A stretch of 64,000 bases of DNA from UBA6168 sp964573725 (GCA_964573725.1 CAZNLJ010000018.1:42925-106924); one strand, 5' to 3'; shown: positions 25,638 through 35,205, counted from the stretch's first letter. The notes: a model not told the origin generated them from the letters alone. Numbers and translations are program-made.

Positions 25638-27701
25638 ATGAATCGACTCCGCGACGAATCCTCCCCCTACCTCCTCCAACATGCGGATAATCCCGTGGAT
25701 TGGTTCCCCTGGCATCCCGATGCCTTCGATAAAGCCCGCCGGGATGACAAACCCATCCTCGTCAGCATCGGTTACGCCACCTGCCACTGGTGCCATGTCA
25801 TGGCACACGAAAGCTTCGAGGATGAGGAGGTCGCCGGCTTCATGAACGATCACTTCGTCTGCATCAAGGTCGATCGCGAAGAACGACCCGATGTCGACCA
25901 AATCTACATGGAGGCCTGCCAAATCCTCACCGGCGGCGGCGGCTGGCCCCTGAACTGCTTCCTCACACCCGATGGCCGGCCTTTTCATGCCGGCACCTAC
26001 TTCCCGCCGACCCCGGCCCATCACAGACCTTCCTGGCTCCAGGTCCTCCTCCATATCGCCAAGACCTTCCGCGACCAACGCCCCACCATCGAAAACCAGG
26101 CCGACCGGCTCACGGACATCCTGCGCCATGCCGCCGGCCCGGCACCCCTCCCCCTCCTTCCCCAGGATGCGGATAATCCGTTCCGACAGGAATTGCTGCA
26201 CGACCTGTATGCCAAAATGGCCGACCAGTTCGACCGAACCCACGGAGGATTCGGCCGGGCACCGAAATTCCCGGGCACCATGTCCCTCCAGTTCCTCCTG
26301 AAATACCACCATGCCTTCCGACATCCCGAAGCACGCGAACAAGTCCTGCTTTCCCTCCGGAATATGTCCATGGGCGGTATCTATGACCACCTCGGCGGCG
26401 GCTTCGCCAGATATGCCACCGACAACGCCTGGCGTGTCCCCCATTTCGAAAAAATGCTGTACGACAACGCCCTGCTCGTTTCCTTGCTCAGTAACGTCCT
26501 GCGGCTTACCCACGACCCGCTATGGCTCGATATCATCCGGCAGACCCTCGATTGGGTCGACCGGGAAATGACCCACCCGCAAGGCGGATTCTATTCCGCC
26601 ATCGATGCGGATTCAGAAGGCGTGGAAGGAAAATTCTATACCTGGTCTTTCCAGGACGTCCAAACCGCCCTCGGAGACCAGGCCGACCTCTTCTGCCACT
26701 GCTACCAGGTCTCTCCCGCCGGAAATTGGGAAGGTACCAATATCCTGTTCCGGACCAAATCCTGGGACCAACTGGCCGCAGAACACGACATGCCCGTCCA
26801 TGTCCTCAAACAACGCCTCGAAACCTGCCGGCAGACCCTCTTCCGCCACCGCACGCATAGAACGCCCCCGCTCCTCGACGACAAGGTGCTGCTCGATTGG
26901 AACAGCTTGATGTGTACCGCTTTCGCCAACGCCTTTACCGCCACCCGCAACCCTGCCTATCGCATGACGGCCAGGAAAAACCTCGACTTCCTGCTCCGTA
27001 CATTCCGGATTCCCGGATCCGATGCTTTCCTCCACACCTGGAAGGAGGGACAGCCCCAGGCCAGGATCCACGCCTTCCTCGACGATTATGCTTTCCTCAT
27101 CGAAGCCATGCTCGCTGTGGCTGAAATTTGCCAGGACCACCCGCTCCTGCTGGAAGCAGGCCGTTTGGTCGACCATGTCGTCGATCAGTTCCTCGACCCC
27201 GAAGCTCCCGCCTTTTTCTTCACCGCCCGCGACCATCACGACCTGCTGCTGCGTAGAAAGGACCGCTACGACGGCGCCACCCCCTCCGGTAATGCCGTCA
27301 TGGTCGGAAACCTCCATCGGGCCGGCATCCTCCTCGACCGCCCGGATTGGCGCAGCCTCGCCGCCCAATGCCTCCGGGCTTCCCTGGGCGACCTGCTCAA
27401 GTTCCCGACCTCCTTCGGCCAGTGGGCATCCGACCTCTTCGATATGGTGTTCCCCATCCCGGAAATCGCCGTACTGGGACCTGATGCGGTCCCCCTTTCC
27501 GAACAACTCCTCCTCGATTACCTGCCGTCCCGGGTACTCATGGCCGCCGAAACCCCTGTCCCCTCCTTCCCCCTCCTGGCCGGTAAATCCACCGTGCCCG
27601 GTAAGAACCTGTTCTATGTCTGCAGCAACTTTACCTGCACCTACCCCGTTGACCATCCGGATGCCTGCCGGGATATCCTGCGGCAACGTACCTCCGCCTG
27701 A
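25638..27701 (+). CDS. DUF255 / thioredoxin-like protein (YyaL/SPATA20 family)
   Basis: The 687-residue protein has an N-terminal thioredoxin-like domain with the CHWCH motif (residues 49-53) in ILVSIGYATCHWCHVM, then DREERPDVDQIYM and GGGGWPLNCFLTPDGRPF. A C-terminal (alpha/alpha)6-barrel-like region with HFEKMLYDNALL and DADSEGVEGKFYTW follows. The family is widespread, cytoplasmic, and of unproven function. The gene starts 2 nt after the preceding stop. The product ends with FYVCSNFTCTYPV, a Cys-containing tail common in the family. Confidence 0.88.
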   Translation: MNRLRDESSPYLLQHADNPVDWFPWHPDAFDKARRDDKPILVSIGYATCHWCHVMAHESFEDEEVAGFMNDHFVCIKVDREERPDVDQIYMEACQILTGGGGWPLNCFLTPDGRPFHAGTYFPPTPAHHRPSWLQVLLHIAKTFRDQRPTIENQADRLTDILRHAAGPAPLPLLPQDADNPFRQELLHDLYAKMADQFDRTHGGFGRAPKFPGTMSLQFLLKYHHAFRHPEAREQVLLSLRNMSMGGIYDHLGGGFARYATDNAWRVPHFEKMLYDNALLVSLLSNVLRLTHDPLWLDIIRQTLDWVDREMTHPQGGFYSAIDADSEGVEGKFYTWSFQDVQTALGDQADLFCHCYQVSPAGNWEGTNILFRTKSWDQLAAEHDMPVHVLKQRLETCRQTLFRHRTHRTPPLLDDKVLLDWNSLMCTAFANAFTATRNPAYRMTARKNLDFLLRTFRIPGSDAFLHTWKEGQPQARIHAFLDDYAFLIEAMLAVAEICQDHPLLLEAGRLVDHVVDQFLDPEAPAFFFTARDHHDLLLRRKDRYDGATPSGNAVMVGNLHRAGILLDRPDWRSLAAQCLRASLGDLLKFPTSFGQWASDLFDMVFPIPEIAVLGPDAVPLSEQLLLDYLPSRVLMAAETPVPSFPLLAGKSTVPGKNLFYVCSNFTCTYPVDHPDACRDILRQRTSA

Positions 27702-27718
27702 TTACCCCGTTCCGGCTT

Positions 27719-27753
27719 TTTGTGGTTTATTTCCGCCCTGTTGTGTATTTTTG
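27719..27753 (+). promoter_or_regulatory. Promoter TTTG-N23-TATTTTTG upstream of porP/sprF
   Basis: TTTG (27719-27722) and TATTTTTG (27746-27753) match the Bacteroidota consensus. The predicted leader to the ATG at 27888 is about 130 nt. Confidence 0.6.
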
Positions 27754-27887
27754 GTCTCGTACCTTGTCGGGAATCCGTAGCCTCCCCCCCCAACAAAACC
27801 AACCGCAACGTTGTTGTTATCCCGCATCCGGATAATCCCGGTAGTATCGCCCGCCTGGGCCTCCGACCGTTCCTAAACTCGACGCTC

Positions 27888-28856
27888 ATGCGCTTAGTCA
27901 GCCTCGCCTACCTCTTCTCCGCTGCACTCGCCGGCATCGCATCGGCCCAGCAACCCCCGCAATACAGCCTCTATATGCTGGATCCCTTCCTCTACCACCC
28001 GGCCGCCGCCGGCCTGGACCAAACACTCCTCGCCTCCGGTACCTACCGCAGCCAGTGGATGGGACTCCCGGGAAGCCCGGTGTCCTTCAACCTCTCCGCC
28101 CACATGCCCCTCCTGGGAAACGGCGTCGGGATCCAACTCCAACAGGAATCGATCGGGTCCTGGAATCAAACTTCCGCCAGCGCAGCCTATGCCCTCCATA
28201 CCCGGACCGGTAAGGACGGCACCCTCTCCTTCGGCCTCCGCGCCGGTTTCTTCCAGCAACAATTGGACGGCTCCTCCGTTAGAACTCCCGGAACAACCTT
28301 CCTGGATGAAGGAACTCCCGCTTCCCACAACGACCCCGCGCTCTCCATTTCGTTGGAATCGGGAAACACCTACTCGCTCCAGGCAGGTGTGCTCTATCGT
28401 AACAACCGCTTCCTGGCCGGCTTTTCGGCAATAAATTTGTTGGAAAACTCCGTCCGCGCAAATACCCTGACCTTCACGACCAAAAGAACCGGTTTCCTCA
28501 CCCTCGGCTATAGCCTCCCGCTCGGCCGCAAATGGGAACTGTCTCCGTCGGCCCTGCTGAAGTCCGACCTCACACAAACTCAATTGGAATTGTCCGCCCT
28601 GCTTCACTACCGCGAAAATATTTTCGCCGGCGCATCGTTCAGAGGTTATTCGGCGAACAGTATCGATGCCGTCGTCCTTGTCGCCGGCGCCAATGTCAAT
28701 GAAAAACTGTCCGCCGCCCTTGCTTTCGATCGGGGATTGTCCCCCCTCCGAAACGTACACGACGGATCCCTGGAACTCAACCTGACCTACTCCCTTGGCA
28801 AATCCTTCGGACAGGGCAGTCCGCCGACCATCATCTACAACCCCAGGTCCCTTTGA
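27888..28856 (+). CDS. Type IX secretion system membrane protein, PorP/SprF family
   Basis: The 322-residue outer-membrane barrel begins with a signal peptide ending ASAQ, then the family opening QYSLYMLDPFLYHPAAAGL (normally Y..y...p..iNPA.aG). The rest alternates short hydrophobic strands with Ser/Asn loops and ends in a typical barrel strand. PorP/SprF proteins work with T9SS and with type B cargo in particular. Placement directly before gldK supports the assignment. ATG 27888 is chosen for the signal peptide. Confidence 0.88.
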   Translation: MRLVSLAYLFSAALAGIASAQQPPQYSLYMLDPFLYHPAAAGLDQTLLASGTYRSQWMGLPGSPVSFNLSAHMPLLGNGVGIQLQQESIGSWNQTSASAAYALHTRTGKDGTLSFGLRAGFFQQQLDGSSVRTPGTTFLDEGTPASHNDPALSISLESGNTYSLQAGVLYRNNRFLAGFSAINLLENSVRANTLTFTTKRTGFLTLGYSLPLGRKWELSPSALLKSDLTQTQLELSALLHYRENIFAGASFRGYSANSIDAVVLVAGANVNEKLSAALAFDRGLSPLRNVHDGSLELNLTYSLGKSFGQGSPPTIIYNPRSL

Positions 28857-29032
28857 CCCGGGAAGCTGCGCCCGACCCCAAGCCCCACCGCCCTCCGACT
28901 TCCCCCACAGGATTCGCAGGAGCGGTGACAAATCAAATATTTATTGGCAAGACCACACTATTGAAGAAATAACCGACGTTTGATTTGCACAAATTGTTAA
29001 TTTTGCACGCCAAACTGCATATCGAAAAAACC

Positions 29033-29055
29033 CCTCCGCAATTCTTACACGGAGG
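29033..29055. promoter_or_regulatory. Inverted repeat upstream of gldK
   Basis: CCTCCG (29033-29038) and CGGAGG (29050-29055) form a perfect 6-bp inverted repeat with an 11-nt spacer, 50 nt before the gldK start. A TAATTTTG -7-like element lies upstream at 28998-29005. It may be an operator or leader hairpin. Confidence 0.35.
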
Positions 29056-29105
29056 TTCTATCTTTAACGGCACATTAACAACGAAGGAAAATTCGGGTAT
29101 CTACA

Positions 29106-30353
29106 ATGAAAGTACTACTTAAATCCTCATTCGCACTGCTGTTACTGGCAGTTGTTCTTTCATCCTGCGGCACTAAGGAAAACGGCCAGCTCATCGGTGT
29201 GCTCGACCGTCCGGAATGGAAAGGGATCAACCCCTACGGTATGGTCTACGTCCCATCCGGAACCCTCCACATCGGTCCCAGTGACCAGGATATCACCAAT
29301 ACTTTCGTCCAAAGACCTAAGTCCATCTCCATCCAAGGTTTCTACATGGATGATACGGAAATCACCAATAATGAATACCGGCAGTTCGTCTATTGGGTCA
29401 AGGACTCCCTCGCACATACCTACCTCGACCACTTCATCGAAGATGAGATTACCGGAGAGGAAAGAATCGATTGGGAGTATGACATCGATTGGACCGACGA
29501 GACCCTGGCCGACCTCTACTACCAGGGCGACGACCGCTTCGCCGGCCGCAAGGAACTCGATGTCAGCAAACTCGTCTTCGAATACGAATGGTACGATTGG
29601 AAAGCTGCCGCTCACGACAAACGGAACTCCCCCCGTACCTCCTTCATCAATCGGAAGAAAATCAAGATCTACCCGGATACATTGGTCTGGATCCGCGATT
29701 ACGCCTACTCCTACAACGAACCCATGACCCGGAACTACTTCTGGCATCCCGCCTTCGATGATTATCCCGTCGTCGGTATCAACTGGCATATGGCTACCGC
29801 CTTCTGCTTCTGGCGTACCAAACTCTGGGACTCCTTCCAGTCCAACGGCGGTGTCATCAATTCCGAAGACTTCCGCCTTCCCACCGAACACGAATGGGAA
29901 TATGCCTCCCGCGGCGGCCATGACCTGGCCCCCTATCCCTGGGGTGGCTATTACCTGCGCAACGCCAAAGGATGCCTCCTCGCCAATTTCAAGCCGGGAC
30001 GCGGCAATTATCCCGAAGACGGCGGACTCTATACCGTTAAGGCCGACGCCTACTTCCCCAACGATTACGGCCTCTACAACATGTCCGGTAACGTCTCGGA
30101 ATGGACCTCCACCGCCTTCTACGAAAACTCCTACGCCTTCATCCATGACCTCAATTCCGATATCCGGTTCGATGCAAAGGATGAAGACCCGGAAGCCTTC
30201 AAACGGAAAGTCATCCGCGGCGGCTCCTGGAAAGATATCGCCTGGTTCCTCCAAACCGGAAACCGCCACTGGGAATATCAGGACACGACCAAATCCTACA
30301 TCGGCTTCCGCTGTGCCCTTACATTTCTCGGACGCTCGATCAATGACTTTTGA
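29106..30353 (+). CDS. gldK: Gliding motility/T9SS lipoprotein GldK
   Basis: This 415-residue lipoprotein (lipobox LSSC, Cys21) has a formylglycine-generating-enzyme-like fold with DTEITNNEYRQFV, RLPTEHEWEYASRGG, GLYNMSGNVSEW and RGGSWKD. With GldN it forms the periplasmic ring attached to the outer membrane in the type IX secretion system. It heads the gldKLMN set, but a strong terminator separates it from gldL. Confidence 0.95.
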   Translation: MKVLLKSSFALLLLAVVLSSCGTKENGQLIGVLDRPEWKGINPYGMVYVPSGTLHIGPSDQDITNTFVQRPKSISIQGFYMDDTEITNNEYRQFVYWVKDSLAHTYLDHFIEDEITGEERIDWEYDIDWTDETLADLYYQGDDRFAGRKELDVSKLVFEYEWYDWKAAAHDKRNSPRTSFINRKKIKIYPDTLVWIRDYAYSYNEPMTRNYFWHPAFDDYPVVGINWHMATAFCFWRTKLWDSFQSNGGVINSEDFRLPTEHEWEYASRGGHDLAPYPWGGYYLRNAKGCLLANFKPGRGNYPEDGGLYTVKADAYFPNDYGLYNMSGNVSEWTSTAFYENSYAFIHDLNSDIRFDAKDEDPEAFKRKVIRGGSWKDIAWFLQTGNRHWEYQDTTKSYIGFRCALTFLGRSINDF

Positions 30354-30377
30354 TTTTTCATATTCGTAATAAAACAT

Positions 30378-30419
30378 AAGGATAGTAAGGTCAAGCTACT
30401 ATCCTTTTGTTTTATTTTT
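30378..30419 (+). terminator. Intrinsic terminator after gldK
   Basis: AAGGATAGTA (30378-30387) pairs perfectly with TACTATCCTT (30397-30406) around a 9-nt loop, followed by a T-rich tail to 30419. The stem begins 24 nt after the gldK stop codon. It implies that gldL onward is largely transcribed from its own promoter. Confidence 0.8.
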
Positions 30420-30580
30420 ACCCCGCTTTCTCAACCGCACACTATTTCACCGAAACAATATGCCGACAGTCGATCTTTTGTCCGGATGCGCCCGGTTTCT
30501 TTCCTGACCCTCCGCAAGGTCGACCATCGGAAACCTCACTGCTGTAATTCAATTAGATCACAATTCTAAACCTACTAACA

Positions 30581-31309
30581 ATGAGTTTTGTAAAAACTAA
30601 AGGATTCAAGTACGCCAAGAACCTTTTCATCGGTCTCGGTGCCGCCACCGTGTTGATGGGCGCCCTCTTCAAGCTGGAAAGCTGGGAAGGTGCCAGCGAA
30701 ATGCTGATCATCGGCCTCACCGTTGAAGCTTTCATCTTCCTCCTCCTCGGTTTGCTCGGCCCGGAACCCGACTACTATTGGGACAAGCTCTATCCCGGCC
30801 TCAACGATTATAACGCCAAACTCGCCCCGATCGCCGGCGGCGCCCAGGATGCCGCCAATCCCCTCCGCGGTGATGTCCTCGAATCCCAACTCGGCGGAAT
30901 GCTGACGGAACTCCAGTCCATGTCCAAAAGCCTCTCTTCCCTCAAGGCCCTCCAGGAAGTGGATTTCTCCGGCACATCCGAACAGATCAAGTCCATGAAC
31001 AACTTCTACTCCAAACTCAATGAAGCCATGGCCGACCTCTCGGATTCCATCGATGATACGAAAGTCTACAAGACTCAGATCTCCAACTTGTCCCAGCATC
31101 TCACCGGACTGAATTCCGCCTACAACAACCTCCTGACGACCATGAACCCGTTCCAGGAACAACTCAACCAGGCTATGTCCAACATGTCCGATTCGCTGGA
31201 GGATACCAAAGCGTATAAGAAGCAAATCGCCGACCTGGCCCAAAACCTGTCCGGCTTGAATAATGTCTACGGCAGCCTGCTGTCCGCGATGACCCCCTTC
31301 CGCAAGTAA
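30581..31309 (+). CDS. gldL: T9SS/gliding motor protein GldL
   Basis: The 242-residue inner-membrane protein has two membrane helices near the N-terminus (about residues 14-30 and 41-60) with conserved Lys/Glu and the GPEPDYYWDKLYPGL segment after them. GldL and GldM form the proton-driven motor of T9SS and gliding. The cytoplasmic C-terminal half contains a tandem repeat with a 49-residue period (142-190 and 191-239), each copy reading like F...LN.AM...SDS..DTK.YK.QI..L.Q.L.GLN. No strong promoter is seen directly upstream, but the terminator at 30378 suggests one exists. Confidence 0.95.
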   Translation: MSFVKTKGFKYAKNLFIGLGAATVLMGALFKLESWEGASEMLIIGLTVEAFIFLLLGLLGPEPDYYWDKLYPGLNDYNAKLAPIAGGAQDAANPLRGDVLESQLGGMLTELQSMSKSLSSLKALQEVDFSGTSEQIKSMNNFYSKLNEAMADLSDSIDDTKVYKTQISNLSQHLTGLNSAYNNLLTTMNPFQEQLNQAMSNMSDSLEDTKAYKKQIADLAQNLSGLNNVYGSLLSAMTPFRK

Positions 31310-31389
31310 TCCGTCCACGCTATCCAAGCTCCCGGATTACGAGCAACGCGTCATCTTGCTTTACTTAAACCATCCTAAATTTATAGCAC

Positions 31390-32961
31390 ATGTCCATTCC
31401 AAAGGAACCGCGGCAGCTGATGATCAACCTGATGTACCTGGTCCTCACTGCACTGCTGGCCCTGAATGTATCCGCGGAAGTGATGAACGCCTTCTTTTCC
31501 CTGGACAAAGGGCTGCGGAACAGCAACGAAATCGTTGATGCCACCAACGACCAGATCGTCGCCAGTATCAACAAACAAGCCGATGCTTACAAGAATGAGC
31601 AGAACGAAAAGTTCCGCCAGGCCGCCGTCGAAGCGGAAAAACTGACCGAGGAACTGAATATCTATGTCCAGGCTATCCTCGATACGCTGCACGCCAAGGC
31701 CGGTTACCAAAACCCGAAGTACGATTCCACGCTTGTCAGAAGACCTAAGAAGGAAAAGGACAAGGATGTAACCACCCGCTATCTCGTGCTCGGCCCGGAT
31801 GGTCAACCCGAAAAGGCGGTAGGCCCCCTCCTCGAAAAGAAGATCCTGGAAACGAGGGAGAAGCTGCTCGCCCTCGTCGACAATGACCCGGCTATCGCCG
31901 CCTCCATCCCCCTCGCCGTGGAAGAGGAATGGAAATTGTCCAAGGACAAGAACAGCTGGTCCGATTGGAAATTCCGGCAAATGCCCGTGGCCGCCGTCTA
32001 TCCGCTGCTTACCAAGATTCAGTCGGACGCCAAGTCCTCCGCTACCACCGTCCTTAATTTCCTATTCAAGAAAGTCGTCGGCGAAGACCTTATCTTCGAT
32101 GCCTTCGAACCGGTCATCTCTTCTCCCAAAGGATATATCATCAAAGGGGAAAAGTATACCGCAGACGTCTTCCTCAGCGCCTACAGCACCTCAGCCTCCG
32201 GCAATACCCGCATCTCCGTCAATGGTGCCAACCTCGCCGTGAAGGATGGGAAAGGAACCTACGAGACCACCGGCTCCAAGTTGGGCGAAAATAAGTTCAA
32301 CGTCAAGATCGATGTCACCAACCCGCTCACCAACGAGGTGAAATCCTATGCCAAGGAATTCAGCTTCGAGGTCGGGGAACGCTCCGTCGCCATCTCCGCC
32401 GATAAGATGAACGTCTTTTACATCGGGGTGGATAACCCCATCTCCGTCTCGGCTGCCGGTGTCAACAGCAATAAACTCGATGTCAGTATCAACGGCGGCG
32501 GTGGTAAACTTACCCAAACCGGATCCAATACCTGGAATGTAACCGTCGGCCAACCTACCGACAACTGCTCCATCGTCGTCCGCGAAACCGGCGGCGACCT
32601 CAACGCTTCCAAACAGTTCCGCGTCAAACGGATTCCCGACCCCGTCGCCAAACTCGGCAATAAACCCGATGGGGAAATGGGCAACGGTGAGTTCAAAGCG
32701 CAACCGGGTATCATCGCCTGGCTGGAAAACTTCGACTTCGATGCCCGCTGTGAAATCCAAGGTTTCAACCTTGTCAAGGTCTCCAAAAGGGAAGATCCCG
32801 TCGATTCTCCCAACGCCGGCGGTACCTTCACCGGTAAAACCAAGAACCTGGTCACCTCCGCCAAACCCGGTGATATTTTCTACTTCGAAAACGTGAAAGC
32901 CCGCTGCCCCGGTGACGTCGCAGGCCGGAAAATCAATTCCCTCGTTTTCCGTATCAAATAA
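31390..32961 (+). CDS. gldM: T9SS/gliding motor protein GldM
   Basis: The 523-residue protein has one N-terminal membrane helix within PRQLMINLMYLVLTALLALN, the GldM signature, followed by EVMNAFFSLD and a long periplasmic part. The periplasmic portion contains successive beta domains (KGYIIKGEKYTADVFLSAYS, NVFYIGVDNPISVSAAG). GldM spans the periplasm and couples the GldL motor to the GldK/GldN ring. A weak TTG-N17-TAAATTTA promoter candidate lies at 31356-31383. Confidence 0.95.
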   Translation: MSIPKEPRQLMINLMYLVLTALLALNVSAEVMNAFFSLDKGLRNSNEIVDATNDQIVASINKQADAYKNEQNEKFRQAAVEAEKLTEELNIYVQAILDTLHAKAGYQNPKYDSTLVRRPKKEKDKDVTTRYLVLGPDGQPEKAVGPLLEKKILETREKLLALVDNDPAIAASIPLAVEEEWKLSKDKNSWSDWKFRQMPVAAVYPLLTKIQSDAKSSATTVLNFLFKKVVGEDLIFDAFEPVISSPKGYIIKGEKYTADVFLSAYSTSASGNTRISVNGANLAVKDGKGTYETTGSKLGENKFNVKIDVTNPLTNEVKSYAKEFSFEVGERSVAISADKMNVFYIGVDNPISVSAAGVNSNKLDVSINGGGGKLTQTGSNTWNVTVGQPTDNCSIVVRETGGDLNASKQFRVKRIPDPVAKLGNKPDGEMGNGEFKAQPGIIAWLENFDFDARCEIQGFNLVKVSKREDPVDSPNAGGTFTGKTKNLVTSAKPGDIFYFENVKARCPGDVAGRKINSLVFRIK

Positions 32962-32980
32962 ACGATTTACGCACAGGCAG

Positions 32981-33026
32981 GGCGGGTACCGGCTCCGAAC
33001 TTTCCTCCGGAATTCCGGTACCCGCC
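32981..33026. repeat. 12-bp inverted repeat between gldM and gldN
   Basis: GGCGGGTACCGG (32981-32992) pairs perfectly with CCGGTACCCGCC (33015-33026) around a 22-nt loop. It lies 20 nt after the gldM stop and 111 nt before gldN. There is no T tract. It may stabilise the upstream message, slow polymerase or set relative expression. Confidence 0.6.
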
Positions 33027-33136
33027 GCCGCCCCCTCGACCTCCCGGTACTCCGCGTCCGGCATGCACACCCCAAATCCACCTGAATCGGTTCGGCCTTC
33101 GTACAAACTTGTATTGCTAACTGAAAATTTCTTATC

Positions 33137-33997
33137 ATGAAAAGTATGCTTCGTTCCTTGGGTGTGTTCCTCCTGGTCGCTTGTGTGTTTCCTGCCTGGG
33201 CACAAACGCCTGATAATATCCTGACGGAATCCAGTGACCCCAATGGCGGCCGTCCCCTCGATGATATCGTCGACAAACGGACTACCATCGAAAAACGCCT
33301 CATCCCCTACGAACAAATCCGGGAAGCGGATATCTTCTGGGAAAAAAGAATTTGGCGGGTACTGGATATCCGCGAAAAAATGAACCTCCCCTTCGCCTAT
33401 CCCGAAAGACCTTTCTTCTCCATCGTCATGGATGCCGCCACTTCCGGCGAAATCACGGTCTTCAGTACGGAAGATGATAAGTTCTCCTCCGCACTCACCG
33501 CCGATGAAGTCGCCTCCATGGGCGCTACCATCGATACGGTCATTACCTTCGATCCCGAAACTTATGAGGAAAGGATCACCGTCGTCCGTAATGACCTCAA
33601 TCCCGACGATGTCAAACGCTTCCGACTCAAGGAGGTCTGGTTCTTCGATGAGGAAACCTCCACCCTCCAGGTACGTATCCTCGGAATCGCCCCCCTCATC
33701 GATGTCAAGGATGAAAACGGTAACTTCAAGTACGAAAAACCTATGTTCTGGGTCTACTATCCGGAAGCCCGGGAAATCCTCTCCCGCGAACGGGTCTTTA
33801 ATGTCGGAAACGACGCCAGCCCCATGACCTGGGAAGACCTCTTCGAAATGCGCTTCTTCTCCAGCTATATCTACAAGGAGTCCAATGTCAAGGACCGTCG
33901 CTTGATGGATTACCTCACCGGCGTGGACCTTCTCCTCGAAGCGGATAAGATCAAACAGGAAATCTTTAACTTCGAACACGACCTCTGGTCTTATTGA
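33137..33997 (+). CDS. gldN: T9SS/gliding protein GldN, copy 1
   Basis: The 286-residue periplasmic protein has a signal peptide (about residues 1-22, ending AWAQ) and the family core READIFWEKRIWRVLDIREK, LPFAYPERPFFSI, FKEVWFFD-like and IGIAPLID-type strands. GldN joins GldK in the outer-membrane-associated ring. It is followed by a strong intrinsic terminator and then by a second gldN of identical length. Confidence 0.95.
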   Translation: MKSMLRSLGVFLLVACVFPAWAQTPDNILTESSDPNGGRPLDDIVDKRTTIEKRLIPYEQIREADIFWEKRIWRVLDIREKMNLPFAYPERPFFSIVMDAATSGEITVFSTEDDKFSSALTADEVASMGATIDTVITFDPETYEERITVVRNDLNPDDVKRFRLKEVWFFDEETSTLQVRILGIAPLIDVKDENGNFKYEKPMFWVYYPEAREILSRERVFNVGNDASPMTWEDLFEMRFFSSYIYKESNVKDRRLMDYLTGVDLLLEADKIKQEIFNFEHDLWSY

Positions 33998-34018
33998 CCG
34001 GTTTTATGTCTTCCTGCG

Positions 34019-34052
34019 AAAAGCCTGCCGTCCTCAACGGCAGGCTTTTTTT
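34019..34052 (+). terminator. Intrinsic terminator after gldN copy 1
   Basis: AAGCCTGCCG pairs with CGGCAGGCTT (arms at 34021-34030 and 34038-34047) around TCCTCAA, followed by T residues up to 34052. A-run before and T-run after make it usable in both directions. Confidence 0.85.
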
Positions 34053-34317
34053 GTACCCCCTCCCATCCAAGTCTTGCGCCAAGGGCCTGTCGAAATACGC
34101 CTCCCGGTTCTCACATCCCGTTGACTTCCTTCCGATTCCTTCCCCACCTCGATTTATTTCTCCCGACCACATACTAAACCACCGGAGGTTTACTGTTATA
34201 TAGCCGGATGTCCGGGTATCCACCCTATGCACCGCCATTGGACCCGACATGCTCGCTATCCTGCCGGTGACAGGGTCTTATTCCAGTACCTATCTTTTAC
34301 TACTAAACTCAATTACC

Positions 34318-35178
34318 ATGAAAACCATTTTCGGCTTGCCATCTACCGCCCTTTTGGTCGCACTGTCGCTCCCCGCATGGACCCAACCTCCCGCCGGCAT
34401 CCTTACGGAATCAAGCGATCCCGATGGCGGCCGTCCGCTCGACGAAATCGTCGATAAGCAAATAACCCTTGATAAACACATCCTCCCCTATGAACATACC
34501 CGCGAGGCAGATATTTTCTGGGAGAAAAGAATCTGGCGCGTACTCGATATCCGCGAAAAAATGAACCTTCCTTTCGCCTATCCGGAAAGACCTTTTTTCT
34601 CCATTCTTCTGGATGCCGCCAAAACCGGTGACATCACGGTCTACAGCACGGAAGATGATAAGTTCTCTTCCCCGCTCCAACCGGAAGATATCACTTCCAT
34701 CGGCGCCTATTCCGATACCATTCTCATCGTCGATCCCGAAACTTACGAGGAAAGCTTGACCATCGTGAGCAATGAACTGAATCCCGAGGATGTCAAACGT
34801 TTCCGCTTCAAGGAAGTCTGGTTCTTCGATGCAGAAACCTCCACCCTCCGGGTCCGTATCCTCGGTATCGCCCCGCTCATCGATGTCAAGGATGAAAACG
34901 GTAACTTCAAGTACGAAAAGCCGCTGTTCTGGGTATACTACCCAGATGCCCGCGAAATCCTCTCCAAAGAAAGGGTCTTCAATGCGGGCAATGATGCGAG
35001 CCCCTTGACTTGGGATGACCTGCTCGAGATGCGCCGTTTCTCCAGCTATATCTATAAGGAATCCAATGTCCTGGACCGCCGCCTGATGGATTATCTCACC
35101 GGCGTGGACCTCCTGCTTGAAGCGGATAAGATCAAACAGGAAATATTCAACTTCGAGCATGACCTCTGGTCTTATTGA
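34318..35178 (+). CDS. gldN: T9SS/gliding protein GldN, copy 2 (GldO-like paralogue)
   Basis: This 286-residue protein has the same length as copy 1 and is about four-fifths identical by eye, with near-identical central and C-terminal segments (FNFEHDLWSY at both ends). The signal peptide and the first part of the mature protein are most diverged. The arrangement parallels gldN/gldO of Flavobacterium johnsoniae. The ATG at 34318 matches the start of copy 1; an upstream in-frame start at 34249 is less likely. A TATCTTTT -7-like element lies at 34291-34298. Confidence 0.93.
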   Translation: MKTIFGLPSTALLVALSLPAWTQPPAGILTESSDPDGGRPLDEIVDKQITLDKHILPYEHTREADIFWEKRIWRVLDIREKMNLPFAYPERPFFSILLDAAKTGDITVYSTEDDKFSSPLQPEDITSIGAYSDTILIVDPETYEESLTIVSNELNPEDVKRFRFKEVWFFDAETSTLRVRILGIAPLIDVKDENGNFKYEKPLFWVYYPDAREILSKERVFNAGNDASPLTWDDLLEMRRFSSYIYKESNVLDRRLMDYLTGVDLLLEADKIKQEIFNFEHDLWSY

Positions 35179-35205
35179 TAAAGCCTCCCACCCTCTCCGT
35201 AAGTG

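Noticed and set aside
29033..29055. Inverted repeat before gldK as a terminator
   Set aside because: The sequence after it is TTCTATCTTTAACGG, not a T tract, and the arms are only 6 bp; kept only as a possible regulatory site.
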